Assembly (NCBI GenBank): GCA_903828515.1
Contig: CAIKMD010000007.1
Location: 496,001 to 560,000 of the forward strand
DNA: 64,000 bases
DNA from: an uncultured Rhodospirillales bacterium
GTDB lineage: Bacteria; Pseudomonadota; Alphaproteobacteria; ATCC43930; CGMCC-115725
Direction of reading: 5' to 3'
In this document: positions 27,308 to 34,839 of the stretch, one piece after another
How the letters are laid out: every line of letters starts with the position of its first letter
How positions within the stretch are numbered: position 1 is the first letter of the stretch
Notes under the pieces: generated by a model
Seen by the model: the letters and a program-made list of their open reading frames with translations, nothing else
Told to the model about the DNA's origin: nothing
The model's database searches: none
Made by a program: the position numbers and the translations under genes

Positions 27308-28714
27308 TCAGACCACCGGCCATTTGGCCCGGCTCGGCAGATCCATGCGCGCGACGATCGCGTCGCCGGCTTCCTGGACCTGCGCGAGCAGGCGCTCTTC
27401 GTCGACCATGGTCGGATGAAAATTGTCGATCACGCGCACGCCGTCGACCCAGACGCTGTGCACGCCGCGCCCGTCGGCGGACCAGACGAGCTGATTGGCC
27501 ACGTCGAAGAGCGGCCGCCATTCGGGCCGCCAGGTATCGTGCAGCACGAAATCCGCCTTGCGACCCGGCACGATCGCGCCGATCTCGTCTTCCATCAGCA
27601 AAGCGCGCGCGCCGTTCAGCGTCGCCATCGCGTAAGCCTCGCCGGCGGGAAAGATCGTCGGGTCCTGCCGCGCGTCCTTGAACAGGCCGGCGACGAGGAA
27701 ACAGGCGCGATGCAGATCATGCGCATTGCTGTCGTTGCTGCCGTCGCTGCCGAGCGCGAGGTTGACGCCTTGCTGCACCATCTCGGGGAAAAGTCCGACC
27801 GAGGTCGCGCCGTAGGCGCCGCGCAGGGCCGTCATCGGGCAATGGATGACGGTGGCGTGCGCTTGTGCCAGCAAGGCGACTTCGTTGGCGTCGACATGCA
27901 CCGCGTGGGTCAGCGCGACATTGCGTCCGAGCACGCCGAGTTCGGCCAGGTGCTCGACCGGCCGCCGGCCGTGATGCTCGATGAACCATTCCGGATCGCT
28001 CGGGATCGGGCTCATGTGGAACGACATGCCGAGCCCGCGCGTGTCGGCGAGATGCTTGGCACCTTGCCAAAGCGCGTCGGAAATATTGTGGCGGCCCGAC
28101 AGGATCGGCCAGGCGGCGATGCGCTTGTCGGGGCCGGGCGGATAGCGGTCGAGATGGGCTTCCATCTGCCGCAACAGCGGATCGACCGGCGTGGCCGATG
28201 GCGAGCCCGGATTGTCGCGGGCGAATTGCGCGATGCGGCCGCGAATGCCCATCGACAGCATACCGTCCGCCACCGCGTCGATGTGGTGATTGGTGCCCGC
28301 GTCGAGAAAACACGTCGTGCCGGTGCGCAGCATTTCGAGCGCCGAGAATTGCGCGCCCAGTCTTTCGTCGTCCTCGCCCGAGGCCTTGTGCGCCCGCGCC
28401 AGCCAAACTCCGATCAATTCCTTGAAGGAAATATCGTCCGGCGCGTAACCGCGCGTCAGCGGCTCGCCGGTGACGTGGATATGCGCGTTGACGAGGCCGG
28501 GCGTCAGGACGAAGCGGCTGCCGTCGATCGTCTCGCGCGCTTGATAGATGGTCTGAAGTTCGGTTGTCTTGCCGACCGCGACGATCCGGTCGGCCGAGAC
28601 GGCCAGCGCGCCGTCGGTGATGACGCGCCGGTCTGCGTCCATCGTCACGATGATCGTGTGGACGATCAAAAGATCGACGGCGGACGGCTCGAGCGCGGAA
28701 GCTGAATTGCCCAT
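27308..28714 (-). CDS. amidohydrolase of the SsnA/atrazine chlorohydrolase-like deaminase family
   Basis: 468-residue metal-dependent hydrolase. The metal-binding set is visible: GLVNAHIHVTG (HxH, near residue 75), SFHMSPI, THAVHVDANEVALL (near residue 270) and LGSDGSNDSNAHDLHRA (near residue 320). The C-terminal GRKADFVLHD closes the composite beta-domain. Relatives deaminate or dechlorinate triazines, cytosine, guanine or S-adenosylhomocysteine-type substrates. It is co-transcribed with the NMT1-type binding protein 19 nt downstream, pointing to a scavenging role for an imported heterocycle. No Shine-Dalgarno is evident before the ATG, so a short-leader start is possible. Confidence 0.88.
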   Translation of the reverse strand: MGNSASALEPSAVDLLIVHTIIVTMDADRRVITDGALAVSADRIVAVGKTTELQTIYQARETIDGSRFVLTPGLVNAHIHVTGEPLTRGYAPDDISFKELIGVWLARAHKASGEDDERLGAQFSALEMLRTGTTCFLDAGTNHHIDAVADGMLSMGIRGRIAQFARDNPGSPSATPVDPLLRQMEAHLDRYPPGPDKRIAAWPILSGRHNISDALWQGAKHLADTRGLGMSFHMSPIPSDPEWFIEHHGRRPVEHLAELGVLGRNVALTHAVHVDANEVALLAQAHATVIHCPMTALRGAYGATSVGLFPEMVQQGVNLALGSDGSNDSNAHDLHRACFLVAGLFKDARQDPTIFPAGEAYAMATLNGARALLMEDEIGAIVPGRKADFVLHDTWRPEWRPLFDVANQLVWSADGRGVHSVWVDGVRVIDNFHPTMVDEERLLAQVQEAGDAIVARMDLPSRAKWPVV

Positions 28715-28804
28715 ATAGGGCGAAATCTTAGGGGCGTCGGTCGGGATTTATCTTAGACGCAGACGCACAAATGCTTGTCTGCCGAACGCCGCGCGGCGGC
28801 GGTC

Positions 28805-29839
28805 CTAGGCGGTTTTCTGTTCGAGCTCGGAAACCGGCATTTCGGGCGGTGGCGCCTCGTGATCCATGAGGTCCGCCGCGACGGCGATGAGCCGTTTCTG
28901 CAGATCCGTCGCGAGCGCGTTCACATCGCCGGGTTGCAGGATGCTCAGATGGGTGCCCTTGAGCCGAACGATGGTCGAGCGCGGCGCGATCGCGCGCCAC
29001 ACCCGAGCGACCTGGGGCAGATGCAGCAGCGGCTTTTTCTTTGCCTCATAGGCGACGACGGCGCCGGCATATTTCTTCGCTTTATAGGACACGAGCGCGA
29101 CATAGAGCCGGTTCATGAACGACCGCTCGTAGTCGGCATAGCGCGAGATATCCATGAAGGTATCAACTGCGTCGACGTCGATCGTCTCTTCGCTTCCGCC
29201 ACGGCGTCCGATGAAGGATTTGCGGCGCGCCTTTGCCTTGTTGAGACCGCGCCGGAAGAATGCGCGCAGGGACCCCTTGGTCATGACGACATCGTTGACG
29301 AACCAGCCGAGCGCGTTGAACGCGAATTCGACGGCATAATGCGGATGCCAATAGGGCAGGCTGCCCGAGGTGTTCTCCGGCGCCGCGTCGATCGCCGCAT
29401 AGAGGCGAACCATGCGACCGCGCGCGCGCAGTTTTTGAGCGATCTCGAGCCCGATGATCGCGCCCGCCGACCACCCGCCGAGCAGAAACGGCCCGGTCGG
29501 CTGGAACTTGATCAACGCGTCCGCGTAGTAACTAGCAATTGCATCGACGGATTCGGAGAAGGCGGGGTCTTTCATTTTCGTCGGCGGTGCCTGGATGCCG
29601 TAAAACCGCACCGCCGGCATCGATGTTGCCAGATGACTGAAATCAGTGCCGCCGGCGCCCGACAGCGAGTGGACGCAGTAAAAGGCGGGCGCCTGATTGT
29701 CCTTCTCCTGCGCGGCGTCGTTGATCGCGAGAATCGGACGCTCGGTACCGCGCGCGATCCGCGCAAACAACGCGGCGAGCGCGCCATTGGCGCGCGGCGT
29801 TTCCGGCGCGGTTTCGTTGACTGCGGGAATAGCGGACAT
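28805..29839 (-). CDS. thioesterase-domain alpha/beta hydrolase (type I/II NRPS/PKS-like)
   Basis: 344 residues. APAFYCVHSLSGAGGTDFSH (near residue 52) is the typical thioesterase oxyanion region, and the nucleophile is S124 in LLGGWSAGAIIG. A long lid insertion (about residues 150-260, basic and aromatic) separates this from the catalytic histidine in KGTHLSILQPGDV near residue 308. Domains of this kind release acyl chains from carrier proteins. It starts 2 nt after the PLP decarboxylase stop and is the last gene of the four-gene operon metY-like, metA-like, decarboxylase, thioesterase. The free ACP of the divergent operon is its obvious partner. No signal peptide. Confidence 0.85.
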   Translation of the reverse strand: MSAIPAVNETAPETPRANGALAALFARIARGTERPILAINDAAQEKDNQAPAFYCVHSLSGAGGTDFSHLATSMPAVRFYGIQAPPTKMKDPAFSESVDAIASYYADALIKFQPTGPFLLGGWSAGAIIGLEIAQKLRARGRMVRLYAAIDAAPENTSGSLPYWHPHYAVEFAFNALGWFVNDVVMTKGSLRAFFRRGLNKAKARRKSFIGRRGGSEETIDVDAVDTFMDISRYADYERSFMNRLYVALVSYKAKKYAGAVVAYEAKKKPLLHLPQVARVWRAIAPRSTIVRLKGTHLSILQPGDVNALATDLQKRLIAVAADLMDHEAPPPEMPVSELEQKTA

Positions 29840-29841
29840 GC

Positions 29842-31287
29842 CTAGGACACCGGAACGAGAATGGGATGCTTCATGTCCGCTGTGACGCAAGCGGTTCGTG
29901 CTTCAACGAGCAACACGGCTACGGCGTCGATATCGGCGGGCGCGGTTTCGCCATGGGTGACGCAGGCGCGGACGATGTCGCGGCCTTCGAATGACGCGGC
30001 CGATACCCAGGCGCGGCCCGAGCGCACGATATGCTGCACGATCTCGCGCACCGGCGGCGATCCCGCTGGCGGCGCGAGGCAAACGACGGCGAGGCCGGGG
30101 TCGTTGACCACCGTCCAGCCCTGCGCGGTCATGCGCCCGGCCAAACGCTGTGCCAGGTCGACCGCGTGGTCGACATGCGCGCCGTGCGCGGCCCAGGCGC
30201 CTGCCCCGAGCGACAGGAACACGCGCAAGCCAAGGAAGCGGCGCGACCATTGGGTCGTTGTCATATAGGGGTCGAGGTCCTGCGCGTGCGACGGCATGAA
30301 ACTCGCCGACACGTTGAACGCGGCGGACAGCGCATCGCGATGCGCGGTCAGGAACATGCCGCATCCCATCGTGGTGGCGAACCATTTATGCGCGTCGATG
30401 GTGATCGAATCCGCCCGCTCGATGCCGGCGAGCCGCCCGCGCTGGCGGTCCGAGGCGATCGCGGCGCCGCCCCAGGCGGCATCGACGTGATACCAGAGAC
30501 CCTGGCGCCGGGCGATGTCGCCGCAGGGACCTAGCGGATCGATCATCCCGGCATTGGTCGTGCCGGCCGTTGCCACGATCATGACGGGAACGCAGCCGGC
30601 ATAGCGATCCGCCGCGATGGCCGTGTTGAGCGCATCGACACTCATTCGCCCGTGCCCGTCGGTCGCGACGAAGCGGACGGCGTCGCGTCCGATCCCGGCC
30701 ATGTGGGCGAGCTTGATCCAGGCGAGATGACAGTCCTGCGAGACATAGAACACCGGCTGCCCGGCGAAGGCGCGGCCGCCGGATTGGGTAAAGCCGGGTT
30801 CGGCGCGGGTGAGCGCGCAGATCAACGCGGTGCCGTTGGCTTCCGATCCGCCCGAGGTGAAATGTCCGACCGAGCCGTCCGGCAATCCGGCGCGGCGCGC
30901 GATCAGACGCGTCACATGCGCTTCGATTGCGACGGCGGCGGGTGACGTCGTCTGGCTGGCGAGCTGCGGATTGAATGCCGCCGTGATCCGGTCCGCGCAT
31001 TGCGCGGGGAAGGACGGCGAAGGATTGAACAAGCCGAGATAGCGCGGATGCGTGACGTGGACGATCCCGTGCTCCATCTGCGTCACCGTCCAGGCGAGCA
31101 GATCGTCGAGCGCCATCGGCTGTTCGAAATCGATTTTGGCCAGTTCGTCGGCGAAGCTGTCGCGGTCGAAGGTCGGAACCACCGCGCCCGATGCCACGCG
31201 CTGATCGGCGGCGGCGAGCATCGCTGTCAAATCGAATTCCCACGACAGGCGCTGGTCGTGCGGCGGAAAGAGGACCGATGCGGTCAT
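29842..31287 (-). CDS. PLP-dependent decarboxylase, DDC (group II) family
   Basis: 481-residue amino acid decarboxylase of the aromatic-L-amino-acid/glutamate/diaminobutyrate group. The N-terminal motif HVTHPRYLGLFNPSPSFPAQ sets the substrate face, YHVDAAWGGAAI has the PLP-pyridine aspartate, and SITIDAHKWFATTMGCGMF contains the Schiff-base lysine near residue 300. The ATG at 31287 overlaps the stop of the metA-like gene by four bases (ATGA). The group covers tyrosine, tryptophan, glutamate, diaminobutyrate, cysteate and methionine decarboxylation; the sequence does not decide which. In context it would turn a modified amino acid into an amine. Confidence 0.9.
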   Translation of the reverse strand: MTASVLFPPHDQRLSWEFDLTAMLAAADQRVASGAVVPTFDRDSFADELAKIDFEQPMALDDLLAWTVTQMEHGIVHVTHPRYLGLFNPSPSFPAQCADRITAAFNPQLASQTTSPAAVAIEAHVTRLIARRAGLPDGSVGHFTSGGSEANGTALICALTRAEPGFTQSGGRAFAGQPVFYVSQDCHLAWIKLAHMAGIGRDAVRFVATDGHGRMSVDALNTAIAADRYAGCVPVMIVATAGTTNAGMIDPLGPCGDIARRQGLWYHVDAAWGGAAIASDRQRGRLAGIERADSITIDAHKWFATTMGCGMFLTAHRDALSAAFNVSASFMPSHAQDLDPYMTTTQWSRRFLGLRVFLSLGAGAWAAHGAHVDHAVDLAQRLAGRMTAQGWTVVNDPGLAVVCLAPPAGSPPVREIVQHIVRSGRAWVSAASFEGRDIVRACVTHGETAPADIDAVAVLLVEARTACVTADMKHPILVPVS

Positions 31288-32243
31288 GCCGCACCGCGTT
31301 GCTGTTGCGCCGACCATTGCGCGCCGATCTCGCGCTCGGCCTTCTGTTTGGCGACGTAGTCGAGCCAGTTGGCATAGAGAAGCGTCGCCGCGTCGTTGCC
31401 GTGCTGCGCCGGCGCCGCGGTGAAGGCGGCATAGACGGAGGCGAGCAAACGCGGGCTCGGCGCGCGGTGCGCCTCGTCGCGTAATCTTTCCAGCGAGGCG
31501 GTGGTCGCCGCGTCGAAATAATTCTCGGGCATGTCCGGGTATGTCCCGCGTTCGCCGGACAGGAACCGCCTGATGTCGCGGCGATATTCCCGGAACAAAC
31601 TGTCCGGTGCGTATTCGGGATGGCCCTGCAGGAACAGAAACAGGCTGGAGCGAACTTGCTTGGCGAAACTGTCGGCGCCGACGCGCGGCGATTGCGTGAG
31701 GATCGTGTAGCCTTTGCCCGCGAGTCTTGCCGCGTCGAGATTGTTGTGGCGCGAATGCGGCACCAGCCAGCGCGACGGCAGGCCCGCCGCCAGCGCGTGG
31801 TCGGCCGCCGGGCGACATTCGAACAGGCCGGATAATTTCTGCGGCAATCGTTGTCGCGTGACGCGATCCAGCCGGAACACGGCTGCATGAGCGGCGAGAC
31901 ACGACCATAACGAGGCGATGGTATTGTCGCTGGCCCAATCGACCAGCCGCGCCAAGGCCGGCCAAAGCGGCTCGTCGATCATCGCGCGCGCCTTGGGCTC
32001 GTCGCCGGTCACGATCAGCGCATCGGGGTGCGCGTCGCGAATAAGGTGGAACGCTTCGTCGGTTCGGATTTGCAGCGTCTCGACCGTGAGCAGGCGGATC
32101 CGCAGATTGGCGATATGCGAGGCGGCGGTCAGCAGGTCGACGAATTGCTCCTGGGTCGCGCGCTTTGCCGCTGTCGGCATGTTGTTGACCAGCACGATGA
32201 CGAGGTCGGCATCCTCGCCGTAAAATTCTTCCGTTTCCGACAT
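31284..32243 (-). CDS. divergent homoserine O-acyltransferase (MetA/HTS family)
   Basis: 319-residue member of the MetA family, which acylates the homoserine hydroxyl. The catalytic cysteine is C115 (SLWSCLAAHAAV), and the His-Glu pair is H208/E210 (QGHPEYAPDSL). PHSRHNNL and ENYFDAA also correspond to MetA landmarks. Differences from canonical MetA: the first about 35 residues are missing, the C-terminus is short, the MPKK lysine motif reads NNMPTAAKRAT, and the loop that sets acyl-donor choice reads TGDEPKARAM instead of TGAP-type. The start at 32243 lies 5 nt after the metY stop, and its own stop overlaps the decarboxylase start. It could acylate homoserine or a related hydroxy-amino acid, perhaps with an unusual donor. 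Confidence 0.8.
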   Translation of the reverse strand: MSETEEFYGEDADLVIVLVNNMPTAAKRATQEQFVDLLTAASHIANLRIRLLTVETLQIRTDEAFHLIRDAHPDALIVTGDEPKARAMIDEPLWPALARLVDWASDNTIASLWSCLAAHAAVFRLDRVTRQRLPQKLSGLFECRPAADHALAAGLPSRWLVPHSRHNNLDAARLAGKGYTILTQSPRVGADSFAKQVRSSLFLFLQGHPEYAPDSLFREYRRDIRRFLSGERGTYPDMPENYFDAATTASLERLRDEAHRAPSPRLLASVYAAFTAAPAQHGNDAATLLYANWLDYVAKQKAEREIGAQWSAQQQRGAA

Positions 32244-32248
32244 CGGCG

Positions 32249-33550
32249 TCAGACCGGAGCCAATGCGTCGCGGCCGACCTGGGCTGCGGCCAGCGCCTGG
32301 TCGATGTCGGCGAGGATGTCGTCGATATGCTCGATTCCGACACTCAAGCGGATCGCCTCGGGGGTGATCCCGGCCTTGAGCTGTTGCGCGGGCGTCATCT
32401 GCCGGTGCGTGGTCGAGGCGGGGTGGCACGCCACCGACTTCGCATCGCCCAGATTGACCAATCGTTTGACCAGGCCCAGCGCGTCGTAGAACCGCATTCC
32501 GGCCTGGGCGCCGCCATGGACGCCGAAAGTCAGCAGCGAACACGCATTGCCGCCGAGGTATTTCTGGACGAGCGGATAATAGGGGCTGTCGGGGAACCCG
32601 GCATAAGTGACCCATGAAATGCGCGGATCGCGGCGCAACGCTTCGGCGACGCGGCGCGCATTGGCGACGTGGCGTTCGACCCGCAGCGCCACCGTCTCGA
32701 TGCCCTGGAGCAGCAGAAACGCGTTCAGCGGCGAGAGCGCCGCGCCGGTGGTGCGCAGGCAGAAATTCCGGCAACGCTCGATATAGGCGGTGGCGCCGAA
32801 CCGCTCCGCATAGACGAGGCCGTGATAGGACTCATCCGGCTGATTGAGCATCGGAAATCGTTCGGCATGCGCGTCCCACGGGAAGTGCCCGCCATCGACG
32901 ATCGCGCCCCCGAGCGTCGTACCGTGACCCCCGAGGAATTTGGTCAGCGAGTGGACGACGATGTCGGCGCCGTATTCGATCGGCCGCAGCAGGACCGGCG
33001 ACGGCACCGTGTTGTCGACCAGCAACGGTACGCCGTGCCGGTGCGCCATCGTCGCGATGGCTTCGATGTCGCAGACATTGCCGGCCGGATTGCCGACGCT
33101 TTCGCAAAACACGGCCATGGTGTTCGCGTCGATCAATGGCTCGAGATCGGCGGCGCTTTCGGATGCGGCAAAGCGCACCGTCACGCCCATGCGCGGCAGT
33201 ACATGCGAGAACAGGGTGTGTGTCGTGCCGTAGATCTGCGGCACGGCGACGATATTGCGGCCGGTATCCGCGATGGCGAGGACGGCGTTATGCAGCGCGG
33301 CCTGGCCGGAACCGAGGCACAGCGCGCCGCTGCCGCCTTCGAGGGCCGCGATGCGTCGCTCCAACACCGCGACCGTGGGGTTGCTGATCCGGCTGTAGCG
33401 GAAACCTTCGGCTTCGAGATTGAATAAAGCGGCGGCGTGGTCCGCGCTGTCGAATTCGAAGGCCGCGGTCTGATAGATCGGAACCGCGACGGACCTGACG
33501 GGACCGTCGGCTTCGTAGCCGGCATGAATAGCCATGGTCTCAGTGCGCAT
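32249..33550 (-). CDS. metY: O-acylhomoserine sulfhydrylase-like PLP enzyme (MetY type)
   Basis: 433-residue Cys/Met-metabolism PLP enzyme. The start MRTETMAIHAGYEADG is the usual MetY N-terminus; SRISNPTVAVLERRIAALEG, LPRMGVTVRF and the PLP lysine K204 in VVHSLTKFLGGHG follow, and PASTTHRQMTPAQQLKAGI near residue 380 is the MetY-type substrate loop. MetY exchanges the acyl group of O-acylhomoserine for sulfide or another nucleophile at the gamma carbon. It is the first gene of the minus-strand operon, divergent from the diiron oxidase candidate across 336 nt. It may make homocysteine for methionine, or a modified gamma-substituted amino acid for the surrounding pathway. Confidence 0.88.
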   Translation of the reverse strand: MRTETMAIHAGYEADGPVRSVAVPIYQTAAFEFDSADHAAALFNLEAEGFRYSRISNPTVAVLERRIAALEGGSGALCLGSGQAALHNAVLAIADTGRNIVAVPQIYGTTHTLFSHVLPRMGVTVRFAASESAADLEPLIDANTMAVFCESVGNPAGNVCDIEAIATMAHRHGVPLLVDNTVPSPVLLRPIEYGADIVVHSLTKFLGGHGTTLGGAIVDGGHFPWDAHAERFPMLNQPDESYHGLVYAERFGATAYIERCRNFCLRTTGAALSPLNAFLLLQGIETVALRVERHVANARRVAEALRRDPRISWVTYAGFPDSPYYPLVQKYLGGNACSLLTFGVHGGAQAGMRFYDALGLVKRLVNLGDAKSVACHPASTTHRQMTPAQQLKAGITPEAIRLSVGIEHIDDILADIDQALAAAQVGRDALAPV

Positions 33551-33886
33551 GGGACAGCCTGCTGAAACGATGCCGGATGAAACTTCTTTTCACCGCGCCA
33601 TTAAGAGGCGCGAGAGATTACCGAGCGGCTAAAAATTCAAGTTGTGCCCTCGTCGTCGGCACGAATTCGAATTGCATTTGCCTAAAATTTTAGACGTTCG
33701 CCGTTGATCGGCGTGCGTAATCCGCGCGCGCATGCCGCTTTCGCGTCATACAGATTATTTACGAATGGCTGGCACGATCCGAAGCGTTCGCACGAGCGGG
33801 TCGTTCTCGTTATGCGCGCTTCATTCGAATCGCCGCCGACTCATTCGATCAATAAGACAGAACCTGCTTTGAAAGGACGTCACGAT
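33551..33886. other. 336-nt divergent promoter region of the biosynthetic cluster
   Basis: AT-richer than the flanking genes and without a gene. It holds the palindrome CTAAAATTTTAG at 33682-33693 and, nearer metY, an imperfect relative (GCTAAAAATTCAAG, 33628-33641). Several short repeats of attcga-like sequence are also present. Promoters for both operons must lie here, but no hexamer pair stands out. Confidence 0.6.
33682..33693. promoter_or_regulatory. palindromic operator candidate, copy 1
   Basis: The perfect 12-bp palindrome CTAAAATTTTAG lies 132 nt upstream of metY and 193 nt upstream of the diiron oxidase candidate. The same 12-mer occurs at 39134-39145, within the 18-bp palindrome upstream of the FATP-type ligase. 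In a GC-rich genome a repeated perfect AT palindrome at two promoters points to a shared repressor or activator site. Confidence 0.55.
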
Positions 33887-34600
33887 ATGGATGGCAGTTC
33901 CCTGGATCGCATCAATTTCAACTTTGAAACGGTCATCCAGGAAATATGCGACCTCGGATGGGCGGCGCTCGACGAAGGCGCGGTGATCGACGCGGCGTGG
34001 GCCTATTACTTCTTCTCGGTGCAATTCCAGGAAAACCTCGATGTCGCTCGGGACCTCTTTCCCGGCGACGAGAAGCTGCAGCACCTCGCGAGCGAGGAAT
34101 GCGACACCGACAATCTTTCGCCGTGGCCCGGCGTCGCCGGAACCGGCGAAGCGATGAACCATTGCGAATTCATGCGCCGTGTCCTGACGCTGTCGCCGCT
34201 GCCCGAGGCCAAGCGCCTGGCGTTCGAGGCGAGCGGCGCGCGCTACCTTCACGCCGTGCGTCATACCAATCCCCTGACCCGGGCGCTCAGCATCGCCAGC
34301 TATGAGGATGGCGGGCTGGAACGCGTCTTCACCGCCATGCTGACGACCCTGGAGTCGGACAATCCGGTTCTGCGCGGCTTCCGGCATTTCCTGTCGATGC
34401 ACGTGAAGTTCGACAGCGATCCGACCCAAGGCCATGGCGCGATGATCCGCCATCTCCGGCCCGACGATCGTATCCTGCCGCTATGGACCGCGTTCCGCGA
34501 CATCCTGGTCGAGTTCGCGCCGGCGCTGACGGCCGGACGCGCGAAAACATCGGTGGGCGACGATACGAATGCCTCTCACGCGGAAAGGAAACGCGCATGA
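33887..34600 (+). CDS. heme-oxygenase-like (HDO) putative diiron oxidase
   Basis: 237-residue all-helical protein of the heme-oxygenase-like superfamily that includes UndA, BesC and CADD. Candidate metal ligands are E71 (LASEECDTDN), H92 (NHCEFMRR), E140 (IASYEDGGLERVF) and the C-terminal set H172, D176, H183 in HVKFDSDPTQGHG. Known members use H-x3-D followed by a nearby His, but here D and the last His are six residues apart, so the loop is longer. It begins at ATG 33887 after aaagga. Its stop overlaps the ACP start by four bases (ATGA), so oxidase and ACP are made together and the substrate may be ACP-bound. Reactions in this family include oxidative decarboxylation, C-C cleavage and N-oxygenation. 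Confidence 0.72.
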   Translation: MDGSSLDRINFNFETVIQEICDLGWAALDEGAVIDAAWAYYFFSVQFQENLDVARDLFPGDEKLQHLASEECDTDNLSPWPGVAGTGEAMNHCEFMRRVLTLSPLPEAKRLAFEASGARYLHAVRHTNPLTRALSIASYEDGGLERVFTAMLTTLESDNPVLRGFRHFLSMHVKFDSDPTQGHGAMIRHLRPDDRILPLWTAFRDILVEFAPALTAGRAKTSVGDDTNASHAERKRA

Positions 34601-34839
34601 CGGTCCGGGCGACGGTTCTCGGTGTGATCGGCGAAGTCGCCGAACAGCACGACAAGCATCTGGCCCCTTTGTCCGACAATCTCGCCTTGCTGGATTCGGG
34701 CCTCGATTCACTCTGCATCGCGGTTCTGGTCGCGATGCTCGACGACCGTCTCGGCGTCGATCCGTTCGCGAACGACAATGGCGCCTTGCCGGTCACCGTC
34801 GGCGATTTCATCACGCTCTATGAGAATGCCGCAGCCTGA
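34597..34839 (+). CDS. free-standing acyl/aminoacyl carrier protein
   Basis: 80-residue carrier protein. The phosphopantetheine attachment serine is S38 in LLDSGLDSLCIAVLVAMLDD, flanked by the usual helices and an acidic surface. aaaggaaacgcgc precedes the ATG, which overlaps the oxidase stop (ATGA). The adenylating ligase gene starts inside the ACP's last codons (14-nt overlap). It is distinct from the housekeeping fatty-acid AcpP (no DSLD-x-VEL-type sequence), so it probably carries a dedicated substrate loaded by the neighbouring ligase. Confidence 0.88.
   Translation: MTVRATVLGVIGEVAEQHDKHLAPLSDNLALLDSGLDSLCIAVLVAMLDDRLGVDPFANDNGALPVTVGDFITLYENAAA

Noticed and set aside
29842-32343. 833-codon frame joining the decarboxylase with upstream sequence
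   Set aside because: The part beyond 31287 overlaps the well-supported metA-like gene in another frame; ATG 31287 gives the standard family N-terminus.
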